DNA of 62,117 bases from Marinobacterium sp. (lineage in GTDB: Bacteria; Pseudomonadota; Gammaproteobacteria; Pseudomonadales; Balneatricaceae). Position numbers and translations under genes: made by a program. Below, one piece after another: positions 17,285 to 26,879 of this stretch (its first letter is position 1; the number at the start of each line of letters is the position of its first letter). The notes beneath the pieces were generated by a model. The model ran no database searches. It was not told the DNA's origin and saw nothing but the letters and a program-made list of their open reading frames with translations. Where the stretch lies: positions 1 to 62,117 of the forward strand of contig JAOXSF010000142.1 in the NCBI GenBank assembly GCA_025800125.1, written 5' to 3'.

Positions 17285-17355
17285 GTTAATGTTTTTATTG
17301 CCAGGTATTTGATTTTCATAGACTGATATAAAATGTATTAGTCTTGGTAAAACGG

Positions 17356-17383
17356 TTGCTACAGTAGGTGTTTTCTCTATACT
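17356..17383 (+). promoter_or_regulatory. Candidate sigma-70 promoter of the decarboxylase gene
   Basis: TTGCTA (17356-17361) and TATACT (17378-17383) are separated by 16 bases and lie about 40 bases upstream of the coding start. Confidence 0.5.
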
Positions 17384-17422
17384 GGACGCCATTTTATGGT
17401 CTGACCCTCTATTGTCGAATCT

Positions 17423-18598
17423 TTGGATGTACATCTAATGCAGCAGCTCCCTGAACACATCAGTAAGGCGACCTGGAAGCGTTTCAAGCAAGCCGCTGAC
17501 CAGTATGAAACACCTTTTTTGCTTCTTGATCTTGATATAGTTCGAGAAAAATATCAGGAACTCGAACTAAGCTTCGATTATGCAGGCATATATTATGCGG
17601 TTAAGGCAAACCCTGCTGATGAAGTTGTACAATTGCTAGCAGATTTGGGTTCCAGTTTTGATATAGCGTCGGTATATGAACTGGATAAAGTTTTGGCGTT
17701 TGGTGTTACACCAGAGAGAATGAGTTTTGGTAATACCATAAAGAAAGCCAGTGATATTGCCTACTTCTATGAGCGGGGTGTACGTATGTATGCCACTGAC
17801 TCTGAAGCAGATTTGCGTAATATCGCCCGATTTGCACCAGGCTCGAAAGTATATATTCGTATTCTGACGGAAGGCTCGGAAGGCGCTGATTGGCCTTTAT
17901 CACGTAAATTTGGTTGTAACCCGGATATGGCGGTTGAATTGGCAGTCCTGGCGCGTGAGCTAGGGTTAGAGCCTTGGGGAATTTCTTTCCATGTAGGCTC
18001 TCAGCAGCGAGATATTGACGTTTGGGATGCTGCGATTGCCAAAGTGAAGTTTATTTTTGAGCGCCTGCATAAAGAACATGATATAGCACTGCAGATGATC
18101 AATATGGGCGGAGGGTTTCCTGCGAGTTATCTGCAAAAAACCAATCATCTAGTGACATATCATGATGAAATAACCCGCTTCCTGCATGAAAACTTTGGTG
18201 ATCAGATTCCTGATATTGTGCTTGAGCCGGGCCGTTCGCTGGTGGGTGATGCTGGTGTACTGGTATCTGAGGTTGTACTGATTTCACGTAAATCCACTAC
18301 TGCACTTGAGCGCTGGGTTTATCTGGATGTCGGCAAGTTCAGTGGTCTGATTGAAACTATGGATGAAGCGATCAAGTACCAGGTGTCGACAGAATGCACG
18401 GGGGCTCAGGAAGCGGTGATACTGGCTGGGCCTACCTGTGACAGTATGGATATCATGTACGAGCACCATAAATACGAACTGCCGTTATCGCTCGAAATGG
18501 GTGACCGTGTGTACTGGTTCTCAACCGGTGCTTATACCACCAGTTATAGTTCAATTGAATTTAATGGATTTCCTCCACTTAAACAGTACGTTATCTGA
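17423..18598 (+). CDS. Fold-III PLP ornithine/lysine decarboxylase
   Basis: The 391-residue protein has the alanine-racemase-like PLP barrel of eukaryotic-type ornithine/lysine/diaminopimelate decarboxylases. The Schiff-base lysine is K61 in YYAVKANP; HVGSQ and the GGGFP phosphate loop follow, and GPTCDSMD near residue 335 contributes the active-site cysteine and aspartate from the partner subunit. The length and the GPTCDSMD motif fit ornithine/lysine decarboxylase rather than LysA, so the product is putrescine or cadaverine (inference). Two starts are possible, 17423 and the ATG at 17438; neither has a strong ribosome-binding site. Confidence 0.88.
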   Translation: MDVHLMQQLPEHISKATWKRFKQAADQYETPFLLLDLDIVREKYQELELSFDYAGIYYAVKANPADEVVQLLADLGSSFDIASVYELDKVLAFGVTPERMSFGNTIKKASDIAYFYERGVRMYATDSEADLRNIARFAPGSKVYIRILTEGSEGADWPLSRKFGCNPDMAVELAVLARELGLEPWGISFHVGSQQRDIDVWDAAIAKVKFIFERLHKEHDIALQMINMGGGFPASYLQKTNHLVTYHDEITRFLHENFGDQIPDIVLEPGRSLVGDAGVLVSEVVLISRKSTTALERWVYLDVGKFSGLIETMDEAIKYQVSTECTGAQEAVILAGPTCDSMDIMYEHHKYELPLSLEMGDRVYWFSTGAYTTSYSSIEFNGFPPLKQYVI

Positions 18599-18788
18599 TT
18601 TTTTCGGGGAGCGGTGTCCGCTACACCGTAACCCCGACCTCCGTCAGTATCATGGCAATTTCATTTGCACCCACCCTGTCTGCGCGGCAACATACGCAAT
18701 GTGTTCAGGTAGTTGTAACTCTTGTCTGTAAACAGGCCTGTTTATATTGTGTTGCCTGAGTCTGTACAACCCATAGGGAGAGTCATGG

Positions 18789-19685
18789 ATGTCTGGCGCT
18801 GAGCTGCTTACAACTCTGCTTAAAACTATCTCCGATACAGTGCTTATTATTGATAGTGCCAATCGTATCAGCTACGGCGGTGGCGGTAGTAGCTGGATAC
18901 AGCTTAAAGCACTACGGGGGAAAACCCCTGAGGCAATCTTCTCCGAAGAACTGGCTTTGCTGTTGACAGGCCTGTTTGACCAATGTCGTTCCGGTGAAAG
19001 CGTGCAACAAACTGAGCTGCAGCTCAGTGCTGATAATGCCCCCCTGTTGGCTGAACTTGGGCTGGAAGGCAAACAATGGTACCGCATCAGCTGCAGTAAA
19101 ATGGCTGATAAGGTAATTCTGGCGCTACATGATATATCTCGTCAGAAAGAGATTGAGGAGCGTGCCAGCCATCAGATGCACCGTGACAGCCTTACCGGTG
19201 CCTATAATCGTAAAGCCTTGGTGCCTGTGTTGAATCAGGCTGTGGCCCAGGCGCAACGTTATGAATACATTTGTTCCCTGGCACTGATTGATATTGATGG
19301 TTTTAACCAGATCAATGAACGTTATGGCTGGAATGGTGGTGATCAGATACTACGTGAGCTGGTGACGGGGATTACTCAGATGAAACGTCGCTCTGATTTT
19401 CTGGCCAGAGTTGGTGATGATCAGTTAGCAATGTTATTGCCGGAAACCAGTCGTGATCAATCTCGTATTGTTGGGCGGCGTGTATTGGGGGTGGTTAAGC
19501 GGCTTGCAGTCCAGAGCTCTGATGGGGTGATGGATTTTCATGTCAGTATCGGTACCGCTACCATACAGGGCCATGATGACAGTGCTGAAGATATGTTGCG
19601 CAGGGCCAGTGAGAACCTGACCATTGCTAAGCAAAGCGGCGGCAACCGTATTGAAACGGATGAAGACGAAGGTGGGAACTACTGA
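18789..19685 (+). CDS. PAS-GGDEF protein with degenerate signature (VGDDQ)
   Basis: The 298-residue protein has a PAS-like N-terminal region (about 5-120) and a GGDEF fold (about 128-290) starting with HRDSLTGAYNR. The catalytic loop reads RVGDDQ (207-212) where GGDEF is expected, so the first Gly, the Glu and the Phe are replaced, while the metal-binding ALIDIDGFNQIN segment remains. It is probably inactive as a diguanylate cyclase and may act as a GTP or partner sensor (inference). No membrane segment is present. The ATG at 18789 is preceded by AGGGAGAG; an overlapping ATG at 18785 stops after five codons. Confidence 0.85.
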   Translation: MSGAELLTTLLKTISDTVLIIDSANRISYGGGGSSWIQLKALRGKTPEAIFSEELALLLTGLFDQCRSGESVQQTELQLSADNAPLLAELGLEGKQWYRISCSKMADKVILALHDISRQKEIEERASHQMHRDSLTGAYNRKALVPVLNQAVAQAQRYEYICSLALIDIDGFNQINERYGWNGGDQILRELVTGITQMKRRSDFLARVGDDQLAMLLPETSRDQSRIVGRRVLGVVKRLAVQSSDGVMDFHVSIGTATIQGHDDSAEDMLRRASENLTIAKQSGGNRIETDEDEGGNY

Positions 19686-19762
19686 GCCGTCTGTAACTTA
19701 TAATCTGTTTGTAACTGAATATCTTGATACGTTAAACATGATCAAATCCGGCTACCATCATC

Positions 19763-19806
19763 TCACTAGTGGTCTGGTTTTCCCCGTCTCTCACTAAACT
19801 TTAGTG
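19763..19806. promoter_or_regulatory. Paired palindromes upstream of the RND operon
   Basis: CACTAGTG (about 19763-19770) and CACTAAACTTTAGTG (19792-19806, symmetric about its central C) share CACTA/TAGTG half-sites and lie about 175-215 bases before the adaptor gene. They are candidate operators, possibly for the LysR protein that ends the operon, but this is inferred from symmetry and position. They could instead contribute to termination of the preceding gene. Confidence 0.4.
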
Positions 19807-19979
19807 GGAAAAAGACAGTCCATCTGTTCAGAGCGGCGTATGCTCTGCGATCATATATACCGGGTTGTGATATAGCCAGGCTGCATATCACCTATCATGG
19901 CCGCGTTATATTATCTCTGCTGTTGACGTTTTATGCTGCGCTACATTGTTCCCCCCGATGTATTTAGCGAGGCCTCTTC

Positions 19980-21071
19980 ATGTATTTCTCCCGGCTTGCC
20001 AGGTGGTTGCTGCTTGGTTCTATTTCCTGCCATTTACCTTTAGCAGTTTCAGCCGGTGAAGAAGCACTGGTTCGGCCTGCTCGTATTCTCATTGTGGAAG
20101 ACCCGCAATCTACTTTCTTGCGTAACTTTCCTGCCGAAGTGACGGCAACAATACGCACTGAACTGGCATTCAGGGTGCCTGGTTTACTGGTAGAACTACC
20201 TGTGCGTGAGGGTGAGGCTGTTACAGAGGGGCAATTACTGGCCCGACTTGATCCAACCGACTACGAAGTAACGTTGCAACAGCGCGAAGCGGAGTATGCG
20301 TTGGCCAGCCAGCAATATCAGCGTTTTCGAAGCATGATCTCCCGACAGCTGATTTCTCAGGCTCAGTATGACGAGAAAAAAGCACAACTGGCGGTTGCCT
20401 CGGCAGCGCTTTCCCGCGCAAAGCTTGATCTTCAATACACTCGATTGGCAGCGCCTTACAGTGGCACTGTTTCCCGTCGATTATTGGAAAACCATCAAAA
20501 CATCCAGGCTAAAGAGCCTGTGTTGATTCTGCAATCTGATGATCAGCTGGATGTTGATTTTCAGTTACCAGAAAATATTTTTGCTATGAAACCACGGTCT
20601 GGTGCACGCAGCGCTGGCGCGCAGGTCTATTTTGATGCACTGCCCGGTCAGGTTTTCAAGGCTGTGTACCGTGAACGAAGCGCCGAGGCAGACCCTGCTA
20701 CAGGGACCTATACCGTTACATTGACATTACCTCAACCGGAAAACCTGGAACTGTACCCTGGTATGACTGCACGAGTGGAGTTTGACCTGAACGAAATATT
20801 TGAGATGGAACAGGCACAAATTTTCATTCCGGTTGAAGCGGTATATGCAGCAGAAGATACACCGAAAGATAGCCTGCATCGGCACATCTGGAAAGTTAAC
20901 CCACAGACTATGACGGTCTATCGTGCTGAGGTGACAGTGGGGCGTTTAAGTACGGATGGCCTTGAAATTCTAAGTGGCTTGCAGGCTGGTGAGCAGGTTG
21001 TAACTGCGGGTGTGCATTACCTGCAGGAAGGGATGAAAGTACGCCCCTGGGTACGAGAGCGGGGCTTATAG
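19980..21071 (+). CDS. RND efflux periplasmic adaptor (membrane fusion protein)
   Basis: The 363-residue protein begins with a signal-type sequence (RWLLLGSISCHLPLAVSAG). A lipoyl/barrel-sandwich half follows (VPGLLVELPVREGEAVTEGQ), then an alpha-hairpin rich in Q, E and A (about 90-150), the second lipoyl half (TRLAAPYSGTVSRRL) and beta-barrel domains with LYPGMTARVEF. It links the inner-membrane pump to an outer-membrane channel; no TolC homologue lies in this cluster, so a channel encoded elsewhere must be used. It is the first gene of an operon with the pump and the LysR gene. Confidence 0.92.
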   Translation: MYFSRLARWLLLGSISCHLPLAVSAGEEALVRPARILIVEDPQSTFLRNFPAEVTATIRTELAFRVPGLLVELPVREGEAVTEGQLLARLDPTDYEVTLQQREAEYALASQQYQRFRSMISRQLISQAQYDEKKAQLAVASAALSRAKLDLQYTRLAAPYSGTVSRRLLENHQNIQAKEPVLILQSDDQLDVDFQLPENIFAMKPRSGARSAGAQVYFDALPGQVFKAVYRERSAEADPATGTYTVTLTLPQPENLELYPGMTARVEFDLNEIFEMEQAQIFIPVEAVYAAEDTPKDSLHRHIWKVNPQTMTVYRAEVTVGRLSTDGLEILSGLQAGEQVVTAGVHYLQEGMKVRPWVRERGL

Positions 21072-21096
21072 ATGACCGAGGCTTATAGATGAATAG
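21063..21096. repeat. 17-bp tandem duplication across the adaptor stop and pump start
   Basis: GGCTTATAGATGACCGA (21063-21079) is followed by GGCTTATAGATGAATAG (21080-21096), identical in the first 13 bases. The first copy contains the adaptor stop TAG and an ATG opening a six-codon ORF; the second contains the pump's ATG at 21089. Confidence 0.85.
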
Positions 21097-24000
21097 TGCG
21101 ACCTATTTTATTCGCCACCAGGTGACAGCCTGGATGTTTGCTCTGTTATTACTGATTGGTGGAGGTATTGCGTTTCTGGGGTTAGGGCAACTGGAAGACC
21201 CACCTTTTACCATCAAAGAAGCGATGATTATTACCAGTTACCCGGGGGCCTCTGCGCAACAGGTTGAAGAAGAGGTAACAGCTCCGCTGGAAAATCAGAT
21301 TCAACAGCTGGCCTATGTAGATAAGATCCGCTCGATTTCGGCACCAGGTTTGTCACAGATTACGGTGGAGATTCAGAGTATCTATGCAGGCGATGAGCTG
21401 CGCCAGATCTGGGATGAATTGCGCCGCAAAATCAATGATTATCAGGGTGCTTTACCACCGGGGGTGAACCCTCCACAGATCAACGATGATTTTGGTGATG
21501 TATTTGGCATCTTGCTGGCCGTTACAGGTGATGGCTACAGCTATGAAGAGTTGAATGATTATACTGACTTTTTACGCCGTGAGTTGGTGCTGGTGCCTGG
21601 TGTCAGCAAGGTAATGGTTGCGGGGCAACAACAGGAACAGGTACTGATTGAAGTTTCCCGTATCAAATTGAATAACCTCAATATACCGCTGGACAGGCTT
21701 TACCAGCTACTGGCAACTCAGAATGTTGTGTCTAATGCTGGTTTTGTGCGCGCGGGCAGCGAATATATCCGTATTTCACCGACGGGTGAATTCACCGATA
21801 TTCAGGAGCTGCAACGTTTGATTATCAGCGAGCCTGGTGCGCATAAACTGACCTATCTCAGTGACGTGGCAACCGTGCAGCGGGGCTATGCTGAAGTGCC
21901 CGATAATATTGTCAGTTACAACGGCCAGCATGCTCTACACCTTGGTGTGTCATTCACTCAGGGGGTCAATGTTGTGGAGACAGGCAGGGCGGTTGCAGCG
22001 CGCCTTGCTGAGCTGGAGTATGCACGTCCCATTGGCATGGTAATTTCGACGCTCTATAACCAGCCAGCCGAAGTGGATAATTCCGTTAATAATTTTCTGA
22101 TCAATCTGGCTGAAGCCGTACTGATTGTTGTGGTGGTACTACTGCTGTTTATGGGGCTGCGTAGCGGATTGCTGATCGGACTGATTTTGTTACTGACCAT
22201 TCTGGGCACTTTCATTTTTATGAAAGTGGTGGACATTAACTTGCAGCGAATATCGTTAGGGGCGTTGATTATCGCGCTGGGTATGCTGGTAGATAATGCG
22301 ATTGTGGTAACTGAAGGCATACTGATTAACCTCAAGCGAGGTATGAGTACGCTACAGGCCGCAGCTGAGGTTGTTAAGCAGACCCAATGGCCATTGCTGG
22401 GAGCTACCGTGATTGCGGTCATCGCCTTTGCCCCGATTGGTTTGTCACCGGACGCCACTGGCGAGTTTGCAGGCTCATTGTTCTGGGTATTGTTGATTTC
22501 GCTGATGCTGTCCTGGATTACTGCAATCACTCTGACACCATTTTTCTGTGATCTGCTGTTTCGTAACAGCACGTTATACAGCAAAAATACTCAGGATGGT
22601 GCTGAACCGGATGATGCGCTGTATCAGGGAGCGTTTTTCACTTTTTACCGTGTGTTGCTGGGAGGGTGTCTGCGTTGGCGAATATTGACTCTGGTAATCA
22701 TTCTAATGGCAATGGTGATGGCGATTGTCGCTTTTGGTCAGGTGCGCCAGGCCTTTTTTCCGCCATCAACTACGGCCATGTTTCTGGTGGACTTCTGGCG
22801 CAGTCAGGGCACTGATATTCGTGATACTGCGGCTGATACCCGTACTATTGAAAACTGGCTTAAAGCGGATGAGCGGGTCAGCTATGTCTCCACTACAACC
22901 GGTCAGGGTGCTGTGCGTTTTATGCTGACCTATGGCCCGGAAAAGCAGTATGCAGCTTATAGCCAACTGATGGTACGCACCCACGACAACACCCTGATTG
23001 ATGGGGTGTTGCATGACCTGAAACTGTATCTCGATCAGCAATATAGCCATGCTCAGTACAAACTGAAACGGCTGGAAATAGGGCCATCAACAGATGCCAA
23101 ACTTGAGTTACGTATCAGCGGCCCGGACCCGGATACGCTACGACAGATTGCGACAAAAGCGCGTCAGGTTTTTGCGGCTGATGCAGGTGCAACTAATATT
23201 CGCCACAACTGGCGTGAGCGTACCAAGTTGATTCGGCCACAGTTTCTGGAAGTTCAGGCCCGCAAGGTTGGGGTCACGAAACAGGATCTGGACGCTATGC
23301 TGCTAACTAACTTCAGTGGCCAGATTGTCGGTCTGTATCGTGATGGTACAACCTTGCTACCGATAATTGCGCGTACCCCAGAAGATGAAAGGCTGAATAT
23401 CAATGACCTGCCAGACCTGAAAATATGGAGCCCCGTCTATCGCAACTGGATTCCGGTTGGTCAGGTGGTAGGTAATTTTGAAGTGCTCTGGGAAGACTCG
23501 CTGATTATGCGTATGGATCGCAAACGGACGCTGACATTGATGACAGACCCGGATCTGTTTGGTGTTGATACTGCCGCAGCATTACTGGCCCGGGTGAAGC
23601 CACAGATTGAAGCGATGACACTGCCAACAGGTTATACCATCGAGTGGGGCGGCGAATATGAAAGCTCTCGTGATGCTCAGGCACCGATTAATCGCGCGCT
23701 GCCAATGGGTTTTCTAGCGATGTTTATGATCACTGTGCTGTTGTTTAATTCACTGCGTAAGCCACTGGTAATCTGGGCGACAGTGCCGCTGGCCGTCACG
23801 GGAATGACGGCGGGGTTGTTGGCACTGGACCTACCGTTCGGGTTTATGGCGATGCTGGGGGCTCTTAGTTTATCAGGCATGCTGTTGAAGAATGGCATTG
23901 TATTGCTGGATCAGATCAACCTTGAGCTGGCGAATGGCAAAGCACCCTATTATGCGGTTTTTGACTCAGCGGTGAGCCGTGTGCGGCCGGTCTGTATGGC

Positions 24001-24211
24001 TGCAATTACTACTATTCTGGGCATGATTCCGCTTCTGTTTGATGACTTTTTTGCCAGCATGGCGGTGGTTATCTGCTTTGGGCTGGGCGTAGGTACATTG
24101 TTGACGTTGATTGTGGTACCTGTGTTGTACTGCATGGTTTATCGAATCCCTTTTTCTGAGCGAATTGAAACGGACGTGCTTTCGCTGGACAAAAAGGGGG
24201 CCATTATATGA
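21089..24211 (+). CDS. RND-superfamily efflux pump, inner-membrane subunit
   Basis: The 1040-residue protein is a full-length HAE-1-like RND transporter with twelve membrane segments in two halves and two large periplasmic loops. The first helix is at about 10-30; YPGASAQQVEEEVTAPLENQ is the typical start of the first loop. The TM4 motif GALIIALGMLVDNAIVVTEG carries the proton-relay acidic residues. In the second half, LSGMLLKNGIVLLDQINLEL replaces the acidic pair, as usual. The substrate is not predictable. It overlaps the LysR gene by 4 bases (ATGA), so the three genes form one operon. The translation start lies in a 17-bp duplication. Confidence 0.93.
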   Translation: MNSATYFIRHQVTAWMFALLLLIGGGIAFLGLGQLEDPPFTIKEAMIITSYPGASAQQVEEEVTAPLENQIQQLAYVDKIRSISAPGLSQITVEIQSIYAGDELRQIWDELRRKINDYQGALPPGVNPPQINDDFGDVFGILLAVTGDGYSYEELNDYTDFLRRELVLVPGVSKVMVAGQQQEQVLIEVSRIKLNNLNIPLDRLYQLLATQNVVSNAGFVRAGSEYIRISPTGEFTDIQELQRLIISEPGAHKLTYLSDVATVQRGYAEVPDNIVSYNGQHALHLGVSFTQGVNVVETGRAVAARLAELEYARPIGMVISTLYNQPAEVDNSVNNFLINLAEAVLIVVVVLLLFMGLRSGLLIGLILLLTILGTFIFMKVVDINLQRISLGALIIALGMLVDNAIVVTEGILINLKRGMSTLQAAAEVVKQTQWPLLGATVIAVIAFAPIGLSPDATGEFAGSLFWVLLISLMLSWITAITLTPFFCDLLFRNSTLYSKNTQDGAEPDDALYQGAFFTFYRVLLGGCLRWRILTLVIILMAMVMAIVAFGQVRQAFFPPSTTAMFLVDFWRSQGTDIRDTAADTRTIENWLKADERVSYVSTTTGQGAVRFMLTYGPEKQYAAYSQLMVRTHDNTLIDGVLHDLKLYLDQQYSHAQYKLKRLEIGPSTDAKLELRISGPDPDTLRQIATKARQVFAADAGATNIRHNWRERTKLIRPQFLEVQARKVGVTKQDLDAMLLTNFSGQIVGLYRDGTTLLPIIARTPEDERLNINDLPDLKIWSPVYRNWIPVGQVVGNFEVLWEDSLIMRMDRKRTLTLMTDPDLFGVDTAAALLARVKPQIEAMTLPTGYTIEWGGEYESSRDAQAPINRALPMGFLAMFMITVLLFNSLRKPLVIWATVPLAVTGMTAGLLALDLPFGFMAMLGALSLSGMLLKNGIVLLDQINLELANGKAPYYAVFDSAVSRVRPVCMAAITTILGMIPLLFDDFFASMAVVICFGLGVGTLLTLIVVPVLYCMVYRIPFSERIETDVLSLDKKGAII

Positions 24212-25116
24212 CACTGGATGATCTGAGTCGGGTAGAGCTACGCTTGTTGGTGGCATTCAACGCGTTGATTGAAGAACGTAGCGTTACCCGCGCTGCCGAG
24301 CGTCTGGAATTATCGCAACCAGCGCTCAGCCGTCAGTTACGCCAGTTGCGTCAGTTGTTTGCTGATGAGCTGTTTACCCGCCACTCCCACGGTTTGATCC
24401 CCACGCCGAGGGCAGAACAACTACACCATCAGTTACATCCACTACTGGATGACTTGTTACGGTTAGTATCACCGGTAAGTTTTGCACCTGAGTCGCTAGA
24501 AAGGACATTCAGAATTGGTGTGCTTGATCCACTGTCTCAGGGGGTGATTTCAGCGTTGCTTGGCAACCTGCAACGACAGGCACCTGGAGTGTCGCTGCGG
24601 GTTTTGAATCTTGATCAGTACAGTATGGATGCACTGGTAGCCGGGCAGCTTGATTTTATATTGACGTTGGGTGAAGACGATGTCCCAGCTAATATCCATG
24701 CCCGGGTACTGGTTTGGGAAATGCCCGTTTGCATGGTGTCATGCCACCATCCGTTGGCCGCTCAGGGCTATATCAGTCGGGAACAATACCTGGCACAACC
24801 CCATGTAGATTTCTGGATACCCGGTTTTTCTGATAAGCAGATGCCTGACTGGGTTATGTCACAGCGCCAGATTGTATTGGAAACCAACAATATGATGACT
24901 GCACTGAATGCCGTTTGTAATAACAATATGGTGATGCTGGGGGGGGATAAATTAACACGACAGTCACCCCGCTTTTCGGAGCTGGTGGGGTTGCCATTTT
25001 CTGTAGATGAAAAATTACCCGTCATACCTGTCAGGTTGCTCTGGCACAGCCGTTACCATGAAGATGCTGCCCATCAGTGGTTGCGGGAGCTGATTGATCA
25101 GCTGTACTGGAAATAA
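24208..25116 (+). CDS. LysR-family transcriptional regulator
   Basis: The 302-residue protein has an N-terminal winged helix (about 8-65: RLLVAFNALIEERSVTRAAE with LELSQPALSRQLRQLR), then a periplasmic-binding-protein-like effector domain from about 95. The DLSRVELRLLVAFNALIEE start resembles the NodD/LinR/PcpR-like LysR group that senses aromatic or small hydrophobic compounds (pattern-based). Its start overlaps the stop of the RND pump, so it is co-transcribed and probably controls the pump, with the palindromes near 19763-19806 as candidate sites. Confidence 0.92.
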   Translation: MTLDDLSRVELRLLVAFNALIEERSVTRAAERLELSQPALSRQLRQLRQLFADELFTRHSHGLIPTPRAEQLHHQLHPLLDDLLRLVSPVSFAPESLERTFRIGVLDPLSQGVISALLGNLQRQAPGVSLRVLNLDQYSMDALVAGQLDFILTLGEDDVPANIHARVLVWEMPVCMVSCHHPLAAQGYISREQYLAQPHVDFWIPGFSDKQMPDWVMSQRQIVLETNNMMTALNAVCNNNMVMLGGDKLTRQSPRFSELVGLPFSVDEKLPVIPVRLLWHSRYHEDAAHQWLRELIDQLYWK

Positions 25117-25138
25117 TCACACCGTATTGCGATGTAAA

Positions 25139-25176
25139 TAAAAAACCCGTTCAGACAGAATATGAACGGGTTTTTT
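25139..25176. terminator. Bidirectional Rho-independent terminator
   Basis: AAAAACCCGTTCA (25141-25153) pairs with TGAACGGGTTTTT (25163-25175) around a 9-base loop, with T-runs on both strands. It serves the LysR gene and the convergent ETF-QO gene. Confidence 0.93.
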
Positions 25177-25232
25177 CTTACCACGGTTAAACTGTAATGC
25201 TCTGGGGCTGTGAGTATTGTGGAATAGCTGGC

Positions 25233-26879
25233 TTACATATTCGGGTAGTTCGGGCCGCCCATGCCTTCCGGTGTTACCCAGCGGATATTTTGCGCAGGGT
25301 CTTTAATATCACAGGTTTTACAGTGCAGACAGTTTTGTGCATTGATCTGGAAGCGCTGACCCTCTTCGTCTTCTACCACTTCGTAAACACCCGCAGGGCA
25401 GTAGCGCTGTGCTGGTTCAGCAAATTTTGGCAGGTTATCCCGCAGTGGTAATTCAGCATCTTTCAGTTGCAGATGGCAGGGCTGGTCTTCCTCGTGGTTG
25501 GTATTAGACAGGAAGACAGAGCTGAGTTTGTCAAAGCTCAGTTTGCCATCAGGTTTTGGATACTCAATTTTCGGGCAACTATCAGCCGATTTCAGTTCGG
25601 CGTAGTCTGGTTTGTTATCGTGCAAAGTGATTGGTAGTTTGCCGCCGAAGATATTCTGGTCAACAAAGTTGAAAGCACCGCCCAGCATCATGCCGAATTT
25701 GTGCATCGCAGGGCCGAAGTTTCGCGTGCTGTACAGCTCTTCGTACAACCATGATTCTTTATACATGTCGGTGAAGTTGGTCAGCTCGTGACCGCCGTTA
25801 TCACCTACCTGCAGGGCTTCAAACATTGCTTCAGCTGCCAGCATACCAGACTTCATTGCGGTATGTGTGCCTTTGATCTTGGCAAAGTTAAGCGTACCGG
25901 CATCACAGCCGATCAACAGTGCGCCTGGCATTGTCATTTTGGGCAGACAGTTAAAGCCACCTTTCGTGATGGCGCGTGCACCGTAGGAAACGCGCTTACC
26001 ACCTTCCAGATATTTTGCCAGCTCTGGATGGTGTTTCATGCGCTGGAATTCGTCGAACGGGCTCAGGTGCGGGTTGCTGTAGTTGAGATCAACAATCAGG
26101 CCAACAACAACCTGGTTGTCTTCTGCGTGGTAGAGGAAGAAACCACCGCTGGCATCTTTCAGCGGCCAGCCAGCACCGTGTACGACCAGGCCGGGTTCAT
26201 GCTTGTCTGGATCAATATCCCACAGTTCTTTGATGCCTACGCCGTAGTGTTGTGCGTCGGATTTTTTATCCAGCTCAAAGCGTTCCAGCAGCTCTTTGCC
26301 CAGATGGCCGCGACAGCCTTCAGAGAACAGCGTGTATTTTGCATGCAGTTCCATACCTGGCATATAGCTGTCTTTAGGTTCGCCATCCATGCTGATGCCC
26401 ATATCCCCGGTTGCGACGCCTTTAACACTGCCATCCGGGTTATACAGGACTTCTGCTGCAGCAAAGCCTGGAAAAATCTCTACGCCCATGCCTTCGGCCT
26501 GCTCGGCTAGCCAGCGGCAGAGGTTGCCCAGGCTGGCAATATAGTTGCCGTCGTTGTGCATGGTTTTGGGGATGAACATGTGAGGCGTTTCGATTGCATT
26601 CTGTTCATCGCGCAGCAGTAATACCTGATCACGAGTGACTGCTGTTTTTAGTGGGGCACCCATCTCCTGCCAGTCAGGAAAGAGTTCATTCAGTGCCCGT
26701 GGCTCAATAACAGCGCCAGACAGTATATGTGCGCCGACCTCTGAGCCTTTTTCCACGACGCATACGGTCAATTCCTGCTCTTTTTCCTGTGCCAGCTGCA
26801 TCAGATGGCAGGCAGTTGACAGACCTGCCGGGCCTGCACCTACGATTACAACATCAAATTCCATGGACTCACGAGTCAC
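25233..26879 (-). CDS. Electron-transfer-flavoprotein:ubiquinone oxidoreductase
   Basis: The 548-residue protein passes electrons from reduced ETF to the ubiquinone pool at the inner membrane. The FAD Rossmann motif is VVIVGAGPAGLSTACHL at the N-terminus. The C-terminal ferredoxin-like domain carries the [4Fe-4S] cysteines in CPAGVYE and CLHCKTCDIKDP. The length matches the family. The start is GTG at 26879, giving MTRESMEFDVV as in related bacterial enzymes, with AGAGGG upstream; the ATG at 26864 is an alternative. It is divergent from etfB-etfA, its direct partners, which fits fatty-acid or amino-acid oxidation. Confidence 0.96.
   Translation of the reverse strand: MTRESMEFDVVIVGAGPAGLSTACHLMQLAQEKEQELTVCVVEKGSEVGAHILSGAVIEPRALNELFPDWQEMGAPLKTAVTRDQVLLLRDEQNAIETPHMFIPKTMHNDGNYIASLGNLCRWLAEQAEGMGVEIFPGFAAAEVLYNPDGSVKGVATGDMGISMDGEPKDSYMPGMELHAKYTLFSEGCRGHLGKELLERFELDKKSDAQHYGVGIKELWDIDPDKHEPGLVVHGAGWPLKDASGGFFLYHAEDNQVVVGLIVDLNYSNPHLSPFDEFQRMKHHPELAKYLEGGKRVSYGARAITKGGFNCLPKMTMPGALLIGCDAGTLNFAKIKGTHTAMKSGMLAAEAMFEALQVGDNGGHELTNFTDMYKESWLYEELYSTRNFGPAMHKFGMMLGGAFNFVDQNIFGGKLPITLHDNKPDYAELKSADSCPKIEYPKPDGKLSFDKLSSVFLSNTNHEEDQPCHLQLKDAELPLRDNLPKFAEPAQRYCPAGVYEVVEDEEGQRFQINAQNCLHCKTCDIKDPAQNIRWVTPEGMGGPNYPNM

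Noticed and set aside
18605-18636. GC-rich hairpin after the decarboxylase gene as a terminator
   Set aside because: The T-run precedes the stem on the plus strand and no T-run follows it on either strand.
25788-26510. 240-codon open frame on the plus strand opposite ETF-QO
   Set aside because: Antisense shadow of a highly conserved enzyme; no family resemblance.
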